Shown here: piece by piece, positions 44,552 to 52,712 of the stretch | Numbering within the stretch: position 1 is the stretch's first letter | Layout of the letters: each line of letters opens with the position of its first letter | From: Nocardioides terrigena | GTDB lineage: Bacteria > Actinomycetota > Actinomycetes > Propionibacteriales > Nocardioidaceae | Direction: 5' to 3' | DNA: 64,000 nt | NCBI RefSeq assembly: GCF_003047265.1 | Contig: NZ_PZYY01000003.1 | Span: 434,001-498,000 of the forward strand | Translations under genes and position numbers: made by a program | The notes under the pieces: model-generated | What the model saw: only the letters and a program-made list of their open reading frames with translations | What the model was told of the DNA's origin: nothing | Database searches by the model: none

Positions 44552-47500
44552 ATGTCCGCCCTCGACCACTTCAGTGCGCCGACCCGCGCCTGGTTCGAGG
44601 CCGCCTTCGCGCAGCCGACGACCGCCCAGGAGGGCGCGTGGGACGCCATCGCCGCGGGCAAGCACGCACTGGTCGTCGCCCCGACCGGCAGCGGCAAGAC
44701 GCTGAGCGCCTTCCTGCACGCCATCGACTCGCTGCTCACGGCAGAGCGCCCGGACGACAAGACCCGCCGCACCCGGGTCCTCTACATCTCCCCGCTCAAG
44801 GCGCTGGCCGTCGACGTCGAGCGCAACCTGCGGGCTCCGCTGACCGGCATCCGGCACACCGCCGAGCGGCTCGGCACCAGCCTGCCCGACCTCACCGTGG
44901 GCCTGCGCTCGGGCGACACGTCCCCGGCCGACCGGCGCAAGCTGACGAGCAGCCCGCCGGACATCATGATCACCACCCCCGAGTCGCTGTTCCTGATGCT
45001 GACCAGCCAGGCCCGCGAGTCGCTGCGCGGCATCGACACCGTCATCCTCGACGAGGTGCACGCGGTGGCCGGTGGCAAGCGCGGCGCGCACCTCGCCGTC
45101 TCCCTCGAGCGCCTCGACGCCCTCCTCGACCGACCCGCCCAGCGGATCGGCCTGAGCGCCACGGTCCGGCCGTTGGAGGAGGTCGCCCGGTTCCTCGGCG
45201 GCAGCGCCCCGGTGGAGATCGTCTCGCCCCCCAGCGAGAAGCAGTGGGACCTCCGGGTCGTCGTCCCCGTCGAGGACATGACCGCGCCCGAGGAGTACGA
45301 CGAGGAGTCCGGCGACCCGCAGCGCGCCACCAGCATCTGGCCCCACGTCGAGGAGCACGTGGTCGACCTGGTGGAGCAGCACCGGTCCACCATCGTCTTC
45401 GCCAACTCGCGCCGGCTGGCCGAGCGGCTCACCGCCCGGCTCAACGAGATCGCCACCGACCGGGTGGCCGGCGACGACACCGACGAGCCCGCGGCCGGCC
45501 CGCCGGCCCAGGTGATGGCCCAGTCCGGGCAGAGCAGCGGTGCCGGCACCATCATCGCCAAGGCCCACCACGGCTCGGTCTCCAAGGAGCAGCGCGCCCT
45601 CATCGAGGACGACCTCAAGCGGGGCCGGCTCCCCTGCGTCGTCGCGACCAGCAGCCTCGAGCTGGGCATCGACATGGGTGCCGTCGACCTGGTGATCCAG
45701 ATCGAGTCGCCGCCCAGCGTCGCGAGCGCCCTCCAGCGCGTCGGCCGCGCGGGCCACCAGGTGGGCGAGGTCAGCCGCGGCGTCCTCTTCCCCAAGCACC
45801 GCGGCGACCTCGCGCAGACCGCGGTCGCGGTCGAGCGGATGCGCAGCGGCGCGATCGAGTCCCTCTCGGTCCCGACCAACCCGCTCGACGTCCTGGCCCA
45901 GCAGGTCGTGGCCTGCACGGCTCTGGAGGACTGGGAGGTCGACGACCTCTACGACCTCGTCCGCCGCGCGGCGCCCTACGCCGCGCTCCCCCGCAGCGCC
46001 TTCGACGCGACCCTCGACCTGCTCAGTGGCCGCTACCCCAGCGAGGAGTTCGCCGAGCTGCGACCGCGCATCGTGTGGGACCGCGTCACCGGCGTGCTCT
46101 CCGGTCGGCCCGGCGCACAGCGGCTGGCCGTCACCAGCGGCGGCACGATCCCCGACCGCGGCCTCTTCGGCGTCTTCCTCGTCGGCGACAAGGCGAGCCG
46201 GGTCGGCGAGCTCGACGAGGAGATGGTCTACGAGTCGCGCGTCGGGGACATCTTCGCCCTCGGCGCAACCAGCTGGCGGATCGAGGACATCACCCACGAC
46301 CGGGTGCTGGTCACGCCCGCCCCCGGCATCCCCGGACGCCTCCCGTTCTGGAAGGGCGACTCGCTCGGCCGCCCCGCCGAGCTGGGCGAGGCGATCGGCA
46401 GCTTCACCCGCGAGCTCGGCAGCGTCACCCCCGACAAGGCGCGCCAGCAGGCCCGCGACCGGGGCCTCGACGAGTACGCCGCCGGCAACCTGGTCACCTA
46501 CGTCACCGAGCAGCAGCAGGCGACCAACGCGCTGCCCAGCGACACCCAGCTGCTGGTGGAGCGGTTCCGCGACGAGCTCGGTGACTGGCGCCTCGTCGTC
46601 CACTCCCCCTACGGCACGCCCGTGCACGCGCCCTGGGCGCTGGCCATCAACGCCCGCCTGCGCGAGCGCTACGACATCGACGGCCAGGCGGTCGCCTCCG
46701 ACGACGGCATCGTGATCCGGATCCCCGACACCGAGGACGAGCCGCCGGGCGGCGACGTCGTGGTCTTCGAGCCCGACGAGATCGAGCAGCTCGTCACCCA
46801 GGAGGTCGGCGGCTCCGCCCTGTTCGCGAGCCGCTTCCGCGAGTGCGCCGCCCGCGCGCTGCTGCTCCCCCGCCGGGACCCGGGCCGCCGCAGCCCCCTG
46901 TGGCAGCAGCGCCAGCGCAGCGCCCAGCTGCTCGAGGTCGCCTCCCAGTACCCGTCCTTCCCCATCGTCCTCGAGGCGATCCGCGAGTGCCTCCAGGACG
47001 TCTACGACCTGCCCGCGCTGGTCAAGCTGCTGACCCGCGTCCAGCGTCGCGAGATCACCATCGTCGACGTCGCCACCCAGACACCGAGCCCCTACGCCCG
47101 TAGCCTGCTCTTCGGCTACGTCGCCCAGTTCGTCTACGAGGGTGACTCCCCGATCGCCGAGCGCCGGGCCGCGGCGCTGTCCCTGGACCAGGGCCTCCTC
47201 GCCGAGCTCCTCGGTCGCGCCGAGCTCCGCGAGCTCCTCGACCCGGAGGTGCTCGCCGAGGTCGAGGCCGAGCTCCAGTGGCTCGCGCCGGACCGCCGTG
47301 CCCGCGACGCCGAGGCGGTCGCCGACCTGCTGCGGCTGCTCGGGCCGCTGAGCCGTGACGAAATCATCGCCCGGTCGACCGACGGCGCCGACGTCGACTC
47401 CTGGCTGGCCGCCCTCTCCGACGTACGCCGCGTGGTCCCGGCCCGCATCGCCGGCGAGGAGCGCTGGACGACGGTCGAGGACGTCGGCCGGCTGCGCGAC

Positions 47501-49114
47501 GGCCTCGGCGTGCCCGTGCCGCCGGGCACCCCGGACGTCTTCACCGAGCCGCACGAGGACCCCATCGGCGACCTCATCGCCCGCTACGCACGCACCCACG
47601 GCCCCTTCACCACCGCCGACGTCGCCGCCCGGCTCGGCCTCGGCGAGGCCGTCGCGCGCCACGCCCTCCAACGGCTGGTGTCCCGCGGCCGGTTGCTCGA
47701 GGGCGAGTTCCGTCCCGCCGGCAGCGGCAGCGAGTGGTGCGACGCCGAGGTGCTTCGCAAGCTGCGACGGCGCTCGCTGGCCCGGCTCCGCAAGGAGGTC
47801 GAGCCCGTCACCCAGGACACCGTCGCGCGGTTCCTGCCGGCGTGGCAACGGGTCGGCGGCAAGCTGCGGGGCGTCGACGGCGTGGTCGCCGCGATCGACC
47901 AGCTCGCCGGCTGCCCGGTGCCCGCGAGCGCGCTGGAGCCGCTGGTGCTGGCGGCTCGGGTCCGCGACTACGAGCCGTCCTACCTCGACGAGCTCACCGC
48001 GTCCGGCGAGGTCGTGTGGGCCGGGCACTCGCCCCTGCCCGGCAGCGACGGCTGGGTCAGCCTGCACCTCGCGGACCAGGCCGAGCTCACGCTCCCCGAC
48101 ATCAGCGACGTCGAGCCGAGCGCCGTGGAGCGGGCCGTCCTCGAGGCGCTCGACCCCGGCGGGGCCTGGTTCTTCCGCCAGCTCTCCGACCGGGTCGGCT
48201 CGACCAGCGACTCGGAGCTCTCCGCGGCCCTGTGGTCGCTGGTGTGGCAGGGCCGGCTCACCAACGACACCGTCACACCGCTGCGGGCACTCGTACGGTC
48301 GGGCAACGCCAGTCACCGCACCCGGCGCACGCCACCTCGTCTGCGCGGCGGCGGGCGCACCGGCACCGGACGGATGCCGGTCCGCACCGGTCCCCCCGAG
48401 ACCGCCGGGCGGTGGGCGTTGCTGCCCGAGCGTGACTCCGACCCGACCCGACGCGCCCACGCGACCGCCGAGCACCTGCTCGAACGTCACGGCGTGGTGA
48501 CCCGCGGCGCGGTGATGAGCGAGCGGGTGCCGGGAGGCTTCGCCGGCGTCTACAAGGTGCTCTCCGCCTTCGAGGACACCGGGCGCTGCCGACGCGGCTA
48601 CTTCATCGAGGGCCTCGGTGCCGCCCAGTTCGGGTCGGCCGGCGCGATCGACCGGCTGCGCACCTTCAGCGAGCCGGCCGACGCCAAGCCCGACGCCGTC
48701 ACCCTGGCGGCCACCGACCCGGCCAATCCCTACGGCGCGGCGCTGCCCTGGCCGGAGACGAGCGGTCGGGGGGCCGTGCAGCCCGCCGACCCGGCGACCG
48801 CCAAGGCCGCCGAGAAGGCCGGGCACCGCCCGGGGCGCAAGGCGGGCGCCCTGGTCGTGCTCGTGGACGGTGACCTCACCATGTACGTCGAGCGCGGCGG
48901 ACGCACCCTGCTGACCTGGAGCGACGACCCCGACCGGCTGGTCCCGGCCGCCTCCGCGTTGGCCGATGCCACGCGACGTGGTGCACTGGGCAAGCTCGTC
49001 GTCGAGCGCGCCGACGGCGCCGCACTGCTCGGCGGCGGGACCACCCCGCTGCGGGCCGCCCTCGACGAGGCCGGCTTCGTCGCCACCCCGAAGGGACTGA
49101 GGATGCGTGCCTGA
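44552..49114 (+). CDS. lhr: Lhr-type ATP-dependent DNA helicase
   Basis: A giant superfamily 2 helicase of 1520 residues, typical of mycobacterial and other actinobacterial Lhr, involved in DNA repair. Motif I is VVAPTGSGKT (41-50), motif II is ILDEVHAV (DEVH 167-170), motif III region GLSATVRPLEE, then motif IV-VI with ATSSLELGIDMGAVDLV and ALQRVGRAGHQVGE. After the helicase core come the winged helix, the Lhr-specific beta barrel and a long C-terminal domain. The ATG at 44552 gives the family start; CAGACT 6 nt before it could be a -10. The last 8 bp overlap the glycosylase gene. Confidence 0.96.
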   Translation: MSALDHFSAPTRAWFEAAFAQPTTAQEGAWDAIAAGKHALVVAPTGSGKTLSAFLHAIDSLLTAERPDDKTRRTRVLYISPLKALAVDVERNLRAPLTGIRHTAERLGTSLPDLTVGLRSGDTSPADRRKLTSSPPDIMITTPESLFLMLTSQARESLRGIDTVILDEVHAVAGGKRGAHLAVSLERLDALLDRPAQRIGLSATVRPLEEVARFLGGSAPVEIVSPPSEKQWDLRVVVPVEDMTAPEEYDEESGDPQRATSIWPHVEEHVVDLVEQHRSTIVFANSRRLAERLTARLNEIATDRVAGDDTDEPAAGPPAQVMAQSGQSSGAGTIIAKAHHGSVSKEQRALIEDDLKRGRLPCVVATSSLELGIDMGAVDLVIQIESPPSVASALQRVGRAGHQVGEVSRGVLFPKHRGDLAQTAVAVERMRSGAIESLSVPTNPLDVLAQQVVACTALEDWEVDDLYDLVRRAAPYAALPRSAFDATLDLLSGRYPSEEFAELRPRIVWDRVTGVLSGRPGAQRLAVTSGGTIPDRGLFGVFLVGDKASRVGELDEEMVYESRVGDIFALGATSWRIEDITHDRVLVTPAPGIPGRLPFWKGDSLGRPAELGEAIGSFTRELGSVTPDKARQQARDRGLDEYAAGNLVTYVTEQQQATNALPSDTQLLVERFRDELGDWRLVVHSPYGTPVHAPWALAINARLRERYDIDGQAVASDDGIVIRIPDTEDEPPGGDVVVFEPDEIEQLVTQEVGGSALFASRFRECAARALLLPRRDPGRRSPLWQQRQRSAQLLEVASQYPSFPIVLEAIRECLQDVYDLPALVKLLTRVQRREITIVDVATQTPSPYARSLLFGYVAQFVYEGDSPIAERRAAALSLDQGLLAELLGRAELRELLDPEVLAEVEAELQWLAPDRRARDAEAVADLLRLLGPLSRDEIIARSTDGADVDSWLAALSDVRRVVPARIAGEERWTTVEDVGRLRDGLGVPVPPGTPDVFTEPHEDPIGDLIARYARTHGPFTTADVAARLGLGEAVARHALQRLVSRGRLLEGEFRPAGSGSEWCDAEVLRKLRRRSLARLRKEVEPVTQDTVARFLPAWQRVGGKLRGVDGVVAAIDQLAGCPVPASALEPLVLAARVRDYEPSYLDELTASGEVVWAGHSPLPGSDGWVSLHLADQAELTLPDISDVEPSAVERAVLEALDPGGAWFFRQLSDRVGSTSDSELSAALWSLVWQGRLTNDTVTPLRALVRSGNASHRTRRTPPRLRGGGRTGTGRMPVRTGPPETAGRWALLPERDSDPTRRAHATAEHLLERHGVVTRGAVMSERVPGGFAGVYKVLSAFEDTGRCRRGYFIEGLGAAQFGSAGAIDRLRTFSEPADAKPDAVTLAATDPANPYGAALPWPETSGRGAVQPADPATAKAAEKAGHRPGRKAGALVVLVDGDLTMYVERGGRTLLTWSDDPDRLVPAASALADATRRGALGKLVVERADGAALLGGGTTPLRAALDEAGFVATPKGLRMRA

Positions 49115-49898
49115 GGGAGACACCGTCTACCGAGCCGCCCGCAAGCTCGACCGGGCGCTCACCGGTCACGTGCTGGCCGCCAGCGACTTCCGCGTGCCCC
49201 AGCTCGCCACCGTCGACCTGTCCGGCGCCACGGTGACCGGCACGTTCTCGCGCGGCAAGCACCTGCTCACCCACATCGAGCACGAGGAGTCGTGGACCCT
49301 GCACACCCACCTCAAGATGGAGGGCAGCTGGCACGTCTACCCCCTCCACGAGAAGTGGCGCCGCCCGTCCACCCAGGCCCGGGTGGTGCTGCGCACCGAC
49401 GCCCGGGCCGCGGTGGGCTTCTCGTTGGGGATCGTGGAGCTGGTGCCCCGCTCCCACGAGCCCGACGTCGTCGGCCACCTCGGCCCCGACCTGCTGGGCG
49501 GGGACTGGGACGAGGCCGAGGCCCTGCGCCGGCTGCGGAGCGACCCCACCCGCCCGGTGGCGGAGGCGCTGCTCGACCAGACCAACCTGGCCGGCATCGG
49601 CAACATGTACATGGCCGAGCTCTGCTTCACCAGCGGGGTGCACCCGCTGCGGCCGGTCGGGGAGGTCCCCGACCTCGAGCGTCTCGTGCGACGGGCCCGG
49701 CAGATGCTCGACCTCAACAAGGAGCGGGCGATCCAGTCGACGACCGGCGACCTGCGACCCCGCGAACGGATGTGGGTCTACCGCCGCGACAACGCCCCCT
49801 GTCGCCGCTGCGGGACACCGGTCCGGGTGGCCATGCGGGGGCCCGCCGAGAGCGAGCGGGCGTCGTACTGGTGCCCGCGCTGCCAGCCCGAGGACTGA
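49107..49898 (+). CDS. nei: Endonuclease VIII-like DNA glycosylase
   Basis: A 263-residue bifunctional Fpg/Nei family glycosylase-AP lyase that removes oxidised bases. The mature N-terminus is Pro-Glu-Gly-Asp (the catalytic proline and glutamate, after GTG), the conserved lysine is in FSRGKHLLTH, and the helix-2-turn-helix is LLDQTNLAGIGNMYMAE. The C-terminal zinc finger is CRRCGTPVRV...YWCPRCQ. The PEGDTVYR start marks the Nei rather than the Fpg branch. Coupled to lhr by an 8-bp overlap, giving a repair pair. Confidence 0.95.
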   Translation: MPEGDTVYRAARKLDRALTGHVLAASDFRVPQLATVDLSGATVTGTFSRGKHLLTHIEHEESWTLHTHLKMEGSWHVYPLHEKWRRPSTQARVVLRTDARAAVGFSLGIVELVPRSHEPDVVGHLGPDLLGGDWDEAEALRRLRSDPTRPVAEALLDQTNLAGIGNMYMAELCFTSGVHPLRPVGEVPDLERLVRRARQMLDLNKERAIQSTTGDLRPRERMWVYRRDNAPCRRCGTPVRVAMRGPAESERASYWCPRCQPED

Positions 49899-49928
49899 CG
49901 CGGGACGGCAGGGCTCAGGCGGCCCTGC

Positions 49929-50258
49929 TCAGGCGGCGGAGGCGACCACGTCGCCGGCGGCCGTCCGGACCGAGGTGATCGGCGTGGCCTCGACGGACTC
50001 GACGCGGCGCAGGCCCTGCGCGAGCTCCTCGACGGCGACGGCGTCGGACACCTCGCGCAGGACGTCGGACAGGGGCAGGTCGAGGGCCGAGCAGAGCGAG
50101 GCGAGGAGCTCGGACGAGGCTTCCTTCTGGCCGCGCTCGATCTCGGAGATGTAGCCGAGGCTGACCCGGGCATCGGCGGACACCTCGCGCAGGGTCAGGC
50201 CACGCTGCATCCGCTCGCTGCGGAGCACGTCACCGAGGATGCGTCGAAAGAGCACCAT
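49929..50258 (-). CDS. clgR: ClgR-like XRE family regulator
   Basis: A 109-residue DNA-binding protein. The helix-turn-helix is RGLTLREVSADARVSLGYISEIERGQKEASSELLASL, as in ClgR, the actinobacterial activator of clp protease and chaperone genes. The tail TPITSVRTAAGDVVASAA ends in small residues after an Ala-Ala, as in ClgR proteins that are ClpP substrates. Position next to cinA is the conserved actinobacterial order. The ATG has GGAAGGA upstream. Confidence 0.9.
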   Translation of the reverse strand: MVLFRRILGDVLRSERMQRGLTLREVSADARVSLGYISEIERGQKEASSELLASLCSALDLPLSDVLREVSDAVAVEELAQGLRRVESVEATPITSVRTAAGDVVASAA

Positions 50259-50315
50259 GGCGCTGTCCTTCCCGTCCGTCGAAGGGCCCGCTCGTGGCGG
50301 GCTCCGTGATGGCCA

Positions 50316-50321
50316 ACGCTA
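50316..50321 (-). promoter_or_regulatory. -10 candidate of clgR formed by the cinA stop codon
   Basis: TAGCGT on the minus strand; TAG (50321-50319) is the cinA stop codon. It would give clgR a leader of about 50 nt in which GGGCCC-type stems and the GGAAGGA site lie. Confidence 0.4.
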
Positions 50322-50807
50322 CCCGAGCGCTGGTTCTTCCCGGGTGAGCATGCCCACAAGCACCGACAACGCGTGCCGGCAGGTCGCCTCCTGGACGGCG
50401 GACCGGTCCCCGGCCAGGGTCAGCAGCCGCGTCTCCACGCCGTCCGGACCGGCGACCGCGACCCACACGTGTCCCGCCGGGTGGCCCTCCTGCTGGTCCG
50501 GACCAGCGACGCCCGTGGTGGCCATCGCGTACGTCGTGCCGAGCAGGTCGCGGACCCCGCTCGCCATCGCGGCCGCGCACTCGCCCGACACCACGCCGTG
50601 CTCGGCGACCAGGTCGGCAGGGACACCGAGGACGTCGACCTTGACGCGCGTCGCGTAGGCCACCACGCCACCGGTGACGCACGCGGACGACCCGGGCACG
50701 GACGTCAGGGCCGCCGCCAGGCGCCCACCGGTGAGCGACTCGGCCGTGGCGACGGTGGCGTCGCGAGCAGTGAGGAGCGCCACGATCTGCCGGGGGTCCG
50801 TCACCAT
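50319..50807 (-). CDS. cinA: CinA C-terminal domain protein (nicotinamide-nucleotide amidase type)
   Basis: A 162-residue stand-alone CinA C-terminal (PncC) domain; the N-terminal MoeA-like domain of full CinA is absent, as usual in actinobacteria. The active-site serine region is TAESLTGGRLAAALTSVPGSS, followed by YATRVKVDVLGVP and ATTGVAGPD. It deamidates NMN in related enzymes. The ATG at 50807 has a TAGAGT hexamer 7 nt upstream. The usual upstream partner pgsA lies 7.7 kb away here. Confidence 0.92.
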   Translation of the reverse strand: MVTDPRQIVALLTARDATVATAESLTGGRLAAALTSVPGSSACVTGGVVAYATRVKVDVLGVPADLVAEHGVVSGECAAAMASGVRDLLGTTYAMATTGVAGPDQQEGHPAGHVWVAVAGPDGVETRLLTLAGDRSAVQEATCRHALSVLVGMLTREEPALG

Positions 50808-50814
50808 GCTGGGG

Positions 50815-50828
50815 ACTCTAGCTACGTT
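50815..50828. promoter_or_regulatory. Back-to-back -10 elements of cinA and the GH15 gene
   Basis: Minus-strand TAGAGT (50820-50815) and plus-strand TACGTT (50823-50828) lie 2 bp apart, each exactly 7 nt from its own ATG. The complete intergenic region is 28 bp. Confidence 0.6.
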
Positions 50829-50835
50829 GGCGGGC

Positions 50836-52605
50836 ATGGCACTCCCCATCGAGGACTACGCACTCGTCGGCGACCGCGGGACCGCGGCGCTGATCGGCCG
50901 GGACGGATCGGTCGACTGGCTGTGTTTGCCCCGCTTCGACTCCCCCGCCTGCTTCGCCGCCCTGCTGGGCGACCGCGACAACGGACGCTGGATCATCGCC
51001 CCCGCGGACGCCGAGGGCGTCGAGAGCACCCGGCGATACGTCGGCAACAGCGCGATCCTGGAGACGACGTTCACCACGCCCACCGGCGTGCTGGTGCTGC
51101 GCGACGTGATGCCCACCCACGACGGTCGCGCCGACTTCGTGCGCACCGTGCGGTGCAGCGAGGGGTCGGTCCGGGTGGCCCACGAGTGGGTCGTGCGCTT
51201 CGACTACGGCCTGGTCCGGCCGTGGGTCACCCGCCAGGAGGTCGCTGGCCACGAGGTCATCGTCGCCACCGCCGGGCCGGACAAGCTGATGCTGCACGGC
51301 CCTCGGCTCCCGCGCGCCGTGGACGGCCACCACGCTGACGAGTTCGACCTCGCGGTCGGCGAGTCCATGACGTTCTCGACCACTTGGGTGCGGTCCTGGC
51401 ACGATCTGCCCGAGCCGGTCCCCTTCGACGACCGCATCGAGGCGACCCGGGTCGAGCACGAGCGCTGGGCGCTGACGTGCACCGACGACATCCCCCACGG
51501 CGACCTGGTCCGTCGCAGCCTGCTCACCCTGCGCCTGATGACCCACGACGAGACCGGGGGCATCGTGGCGGCTCCGACAACCTCGCTCCCGGAGGACTTC
51601 GGTGGCGAGCGCAACTGGGACTACCGCTTCTGCTGGCTGCGGGACGCCGCCCTCACCCTCGAGTCGCTCATCGGGGCCGGTTACACCGACGAGGCGCAGA
51701 GCTGGCGCGACTGGCTGCTGCGGGCGGTCGCGGGCGACCCCCAGGACCTCCAGATCATGTACGGCATCGACGGTGGCCGTCAGCTCCCCGAGCGCGAGCT
51801 CGACCACCTCGCGGGCTACGCCGGCTCCCGACCGGTGCGCATCGGCAACGGCGCCGTGGACCAGCGCCAGACCGATGTGCTCGGTGAGGTGATGATCGCC
51901 CTCGAGGACGCGCGCAAGGGCGGGCTCGAGGAGACGCCGCAGAGCTGGGCGTTGCAGCGGGTGCTCGTCGACGAGCTGGCCACCCACTGGGACGAGCCGG
52001 ACCACGGGATCTGGGAGATCCGCGGACCGCTGCGCCACTTCACCCACTCCCGGGTGATGGTCTGGGTCGCCTTCGACCGGGCGGTCAAGGCGGTCGAGGA
52101 GCACGGGTTCGACGGACCTGTCGACCACTGGCGCACCCTGCGCGACCGGGTGCACGCGGAGGTGCTCGAGCGCGGGTACGACGCGGAGCGCGGCACCTTC
52201 ACCCAGCACTACGACACCCGGGAGCTCGACGCGAGCCTGCTCAACATCCCGCTGGTGGGCTTCCTGCCCGGCGACGATGCCCGGGTCCTCGGCACCATCA
52301 GGGCCATCGAGGAGGACCTGATGCACGACGGCCTCCTGCACCGCTACCGGACCCAGACCGGCGTGGACGGGCTCGAGGGCGGAGAGCACGCGTTCCTCGC
52401 CTGCTCGTTCTGGCTGGTGTCGGCGTACGTCGCGGCGGGTCGCCGCGACGACGCGCACGCCCTGATGGACCGGCTCTGCGCGCTGGCCAACGACGTCGGG
52501 CTGCTCTCGGAGGAGTACGACGCCGTGGCCGGTCGGATGGCCGGCAACTTCCCGCAGGCGTTCAGCCACCTCACGCTCGTGCAGGCAGCGCTCGCGCTGC
52601 GCTGA
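50836..52605 (+). CDS. Glycoside hydrolase family 15 protein (trehalase/glucoamylase-like)
   Basis: A 589-residue GH15 enzyme. It starts with the conserved PIEDYALVGDRGTAALIGRDGSVDWLCLPRFDSP beta-domain segment. The (alpha/alpha)6 catalytic domain contains ERNWDYRFCWLRDAALTLESL (sugar binding and the first catalytic glutamate region) and GLLSEEYDAVAGRMAGNFPQAFSH (second glutamate). Actinobacterial relatives include mycobacterial trehalase; glucoamylase is the alternative. No signal peptide, so cytoplasmic. The leaderless ATG at 50836 fixes the start. Confidence 0.9.
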   Translation: MALPIEDYALVGDRGTAALIGRDGSVDWLCLPRFDSPACFAALLGDRDNGRWIIAPADAEGVESTRRYVGNSAILETTFTTPTGVLVLRDVMPTHDGRADFVRTVRCSEGSVRVAHEWVVRFDYGLVRPWVTRQEVAGHEVIVATAGPDKLMLHGPRLPRAVDGHHADEFDLAVGESMTFSTTWVRSWHDLPEPVPFDDRIEATRVEHERWALTCTDDIPHGDLVRRSLLTLRLMTHDETGGIVAAPTTSLPEDFGGERNWDYRFCWLRDAALTLESLIGAGYTDEAQSWRDWLLRAVAGDPQDLQIMYGIDGGRQLPERELDHLAGYAGSRPVRIGNGAVDQRQTDVLGEVMIALEDARKGGLEETPQSWALQRVLVDELATHWDEPDHGIWEIRGPLRHFTHSRVMVWVAFDRAVKAVEEHGFDGPVDHWRTLRDRVHAEVLERGYDAERGTFTQHYDTRELDASLLNIPLVGFLPGDDARVLGTIRAIEEDLMHDGLLHRYRTQTGVDGLEGGEHAFLACSFWLVSAYVAAGRRDDAHALMDRLCALANDVGLLSEEYDAVAGRMAGNFPQAFSHLTLVQAALALR

Positions 52606-52657
52606 CCAGGCGTGCGCCCGACCGTGCAGTCCGGCCGCGCAGGTGTCCGAGCGTGCC

Positions 52658-52699
52658 GGCGGCCCCCGTCCCACGCTCGTGCGCAGGACGGGGGCCGCC
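52658..52699. terminator. Bidirectional terminator between GH15 and nuclease genes
   Basis: GGCGGCCCCCGTCC (52658-52671) pairs perfectly with GGACGGGGGCCGCC (52686-52699), a 14-bp stem with a 14-nt loop, between two convergent stop codons. Confidence 0.8.
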
Positions 52700-52712
52700 T
52701 CGGGACTGCTAC

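Noticed and set aside
44447..49123. Open frame of more than 1500 codons on the strand opposite lhr
   Set aside because: It mirrors the lhr codons, is made of Gly/Arg/Val/Asp-rich low-complexity sequence without motifs, and arises because third-position GC removes stops from the complementary frame.
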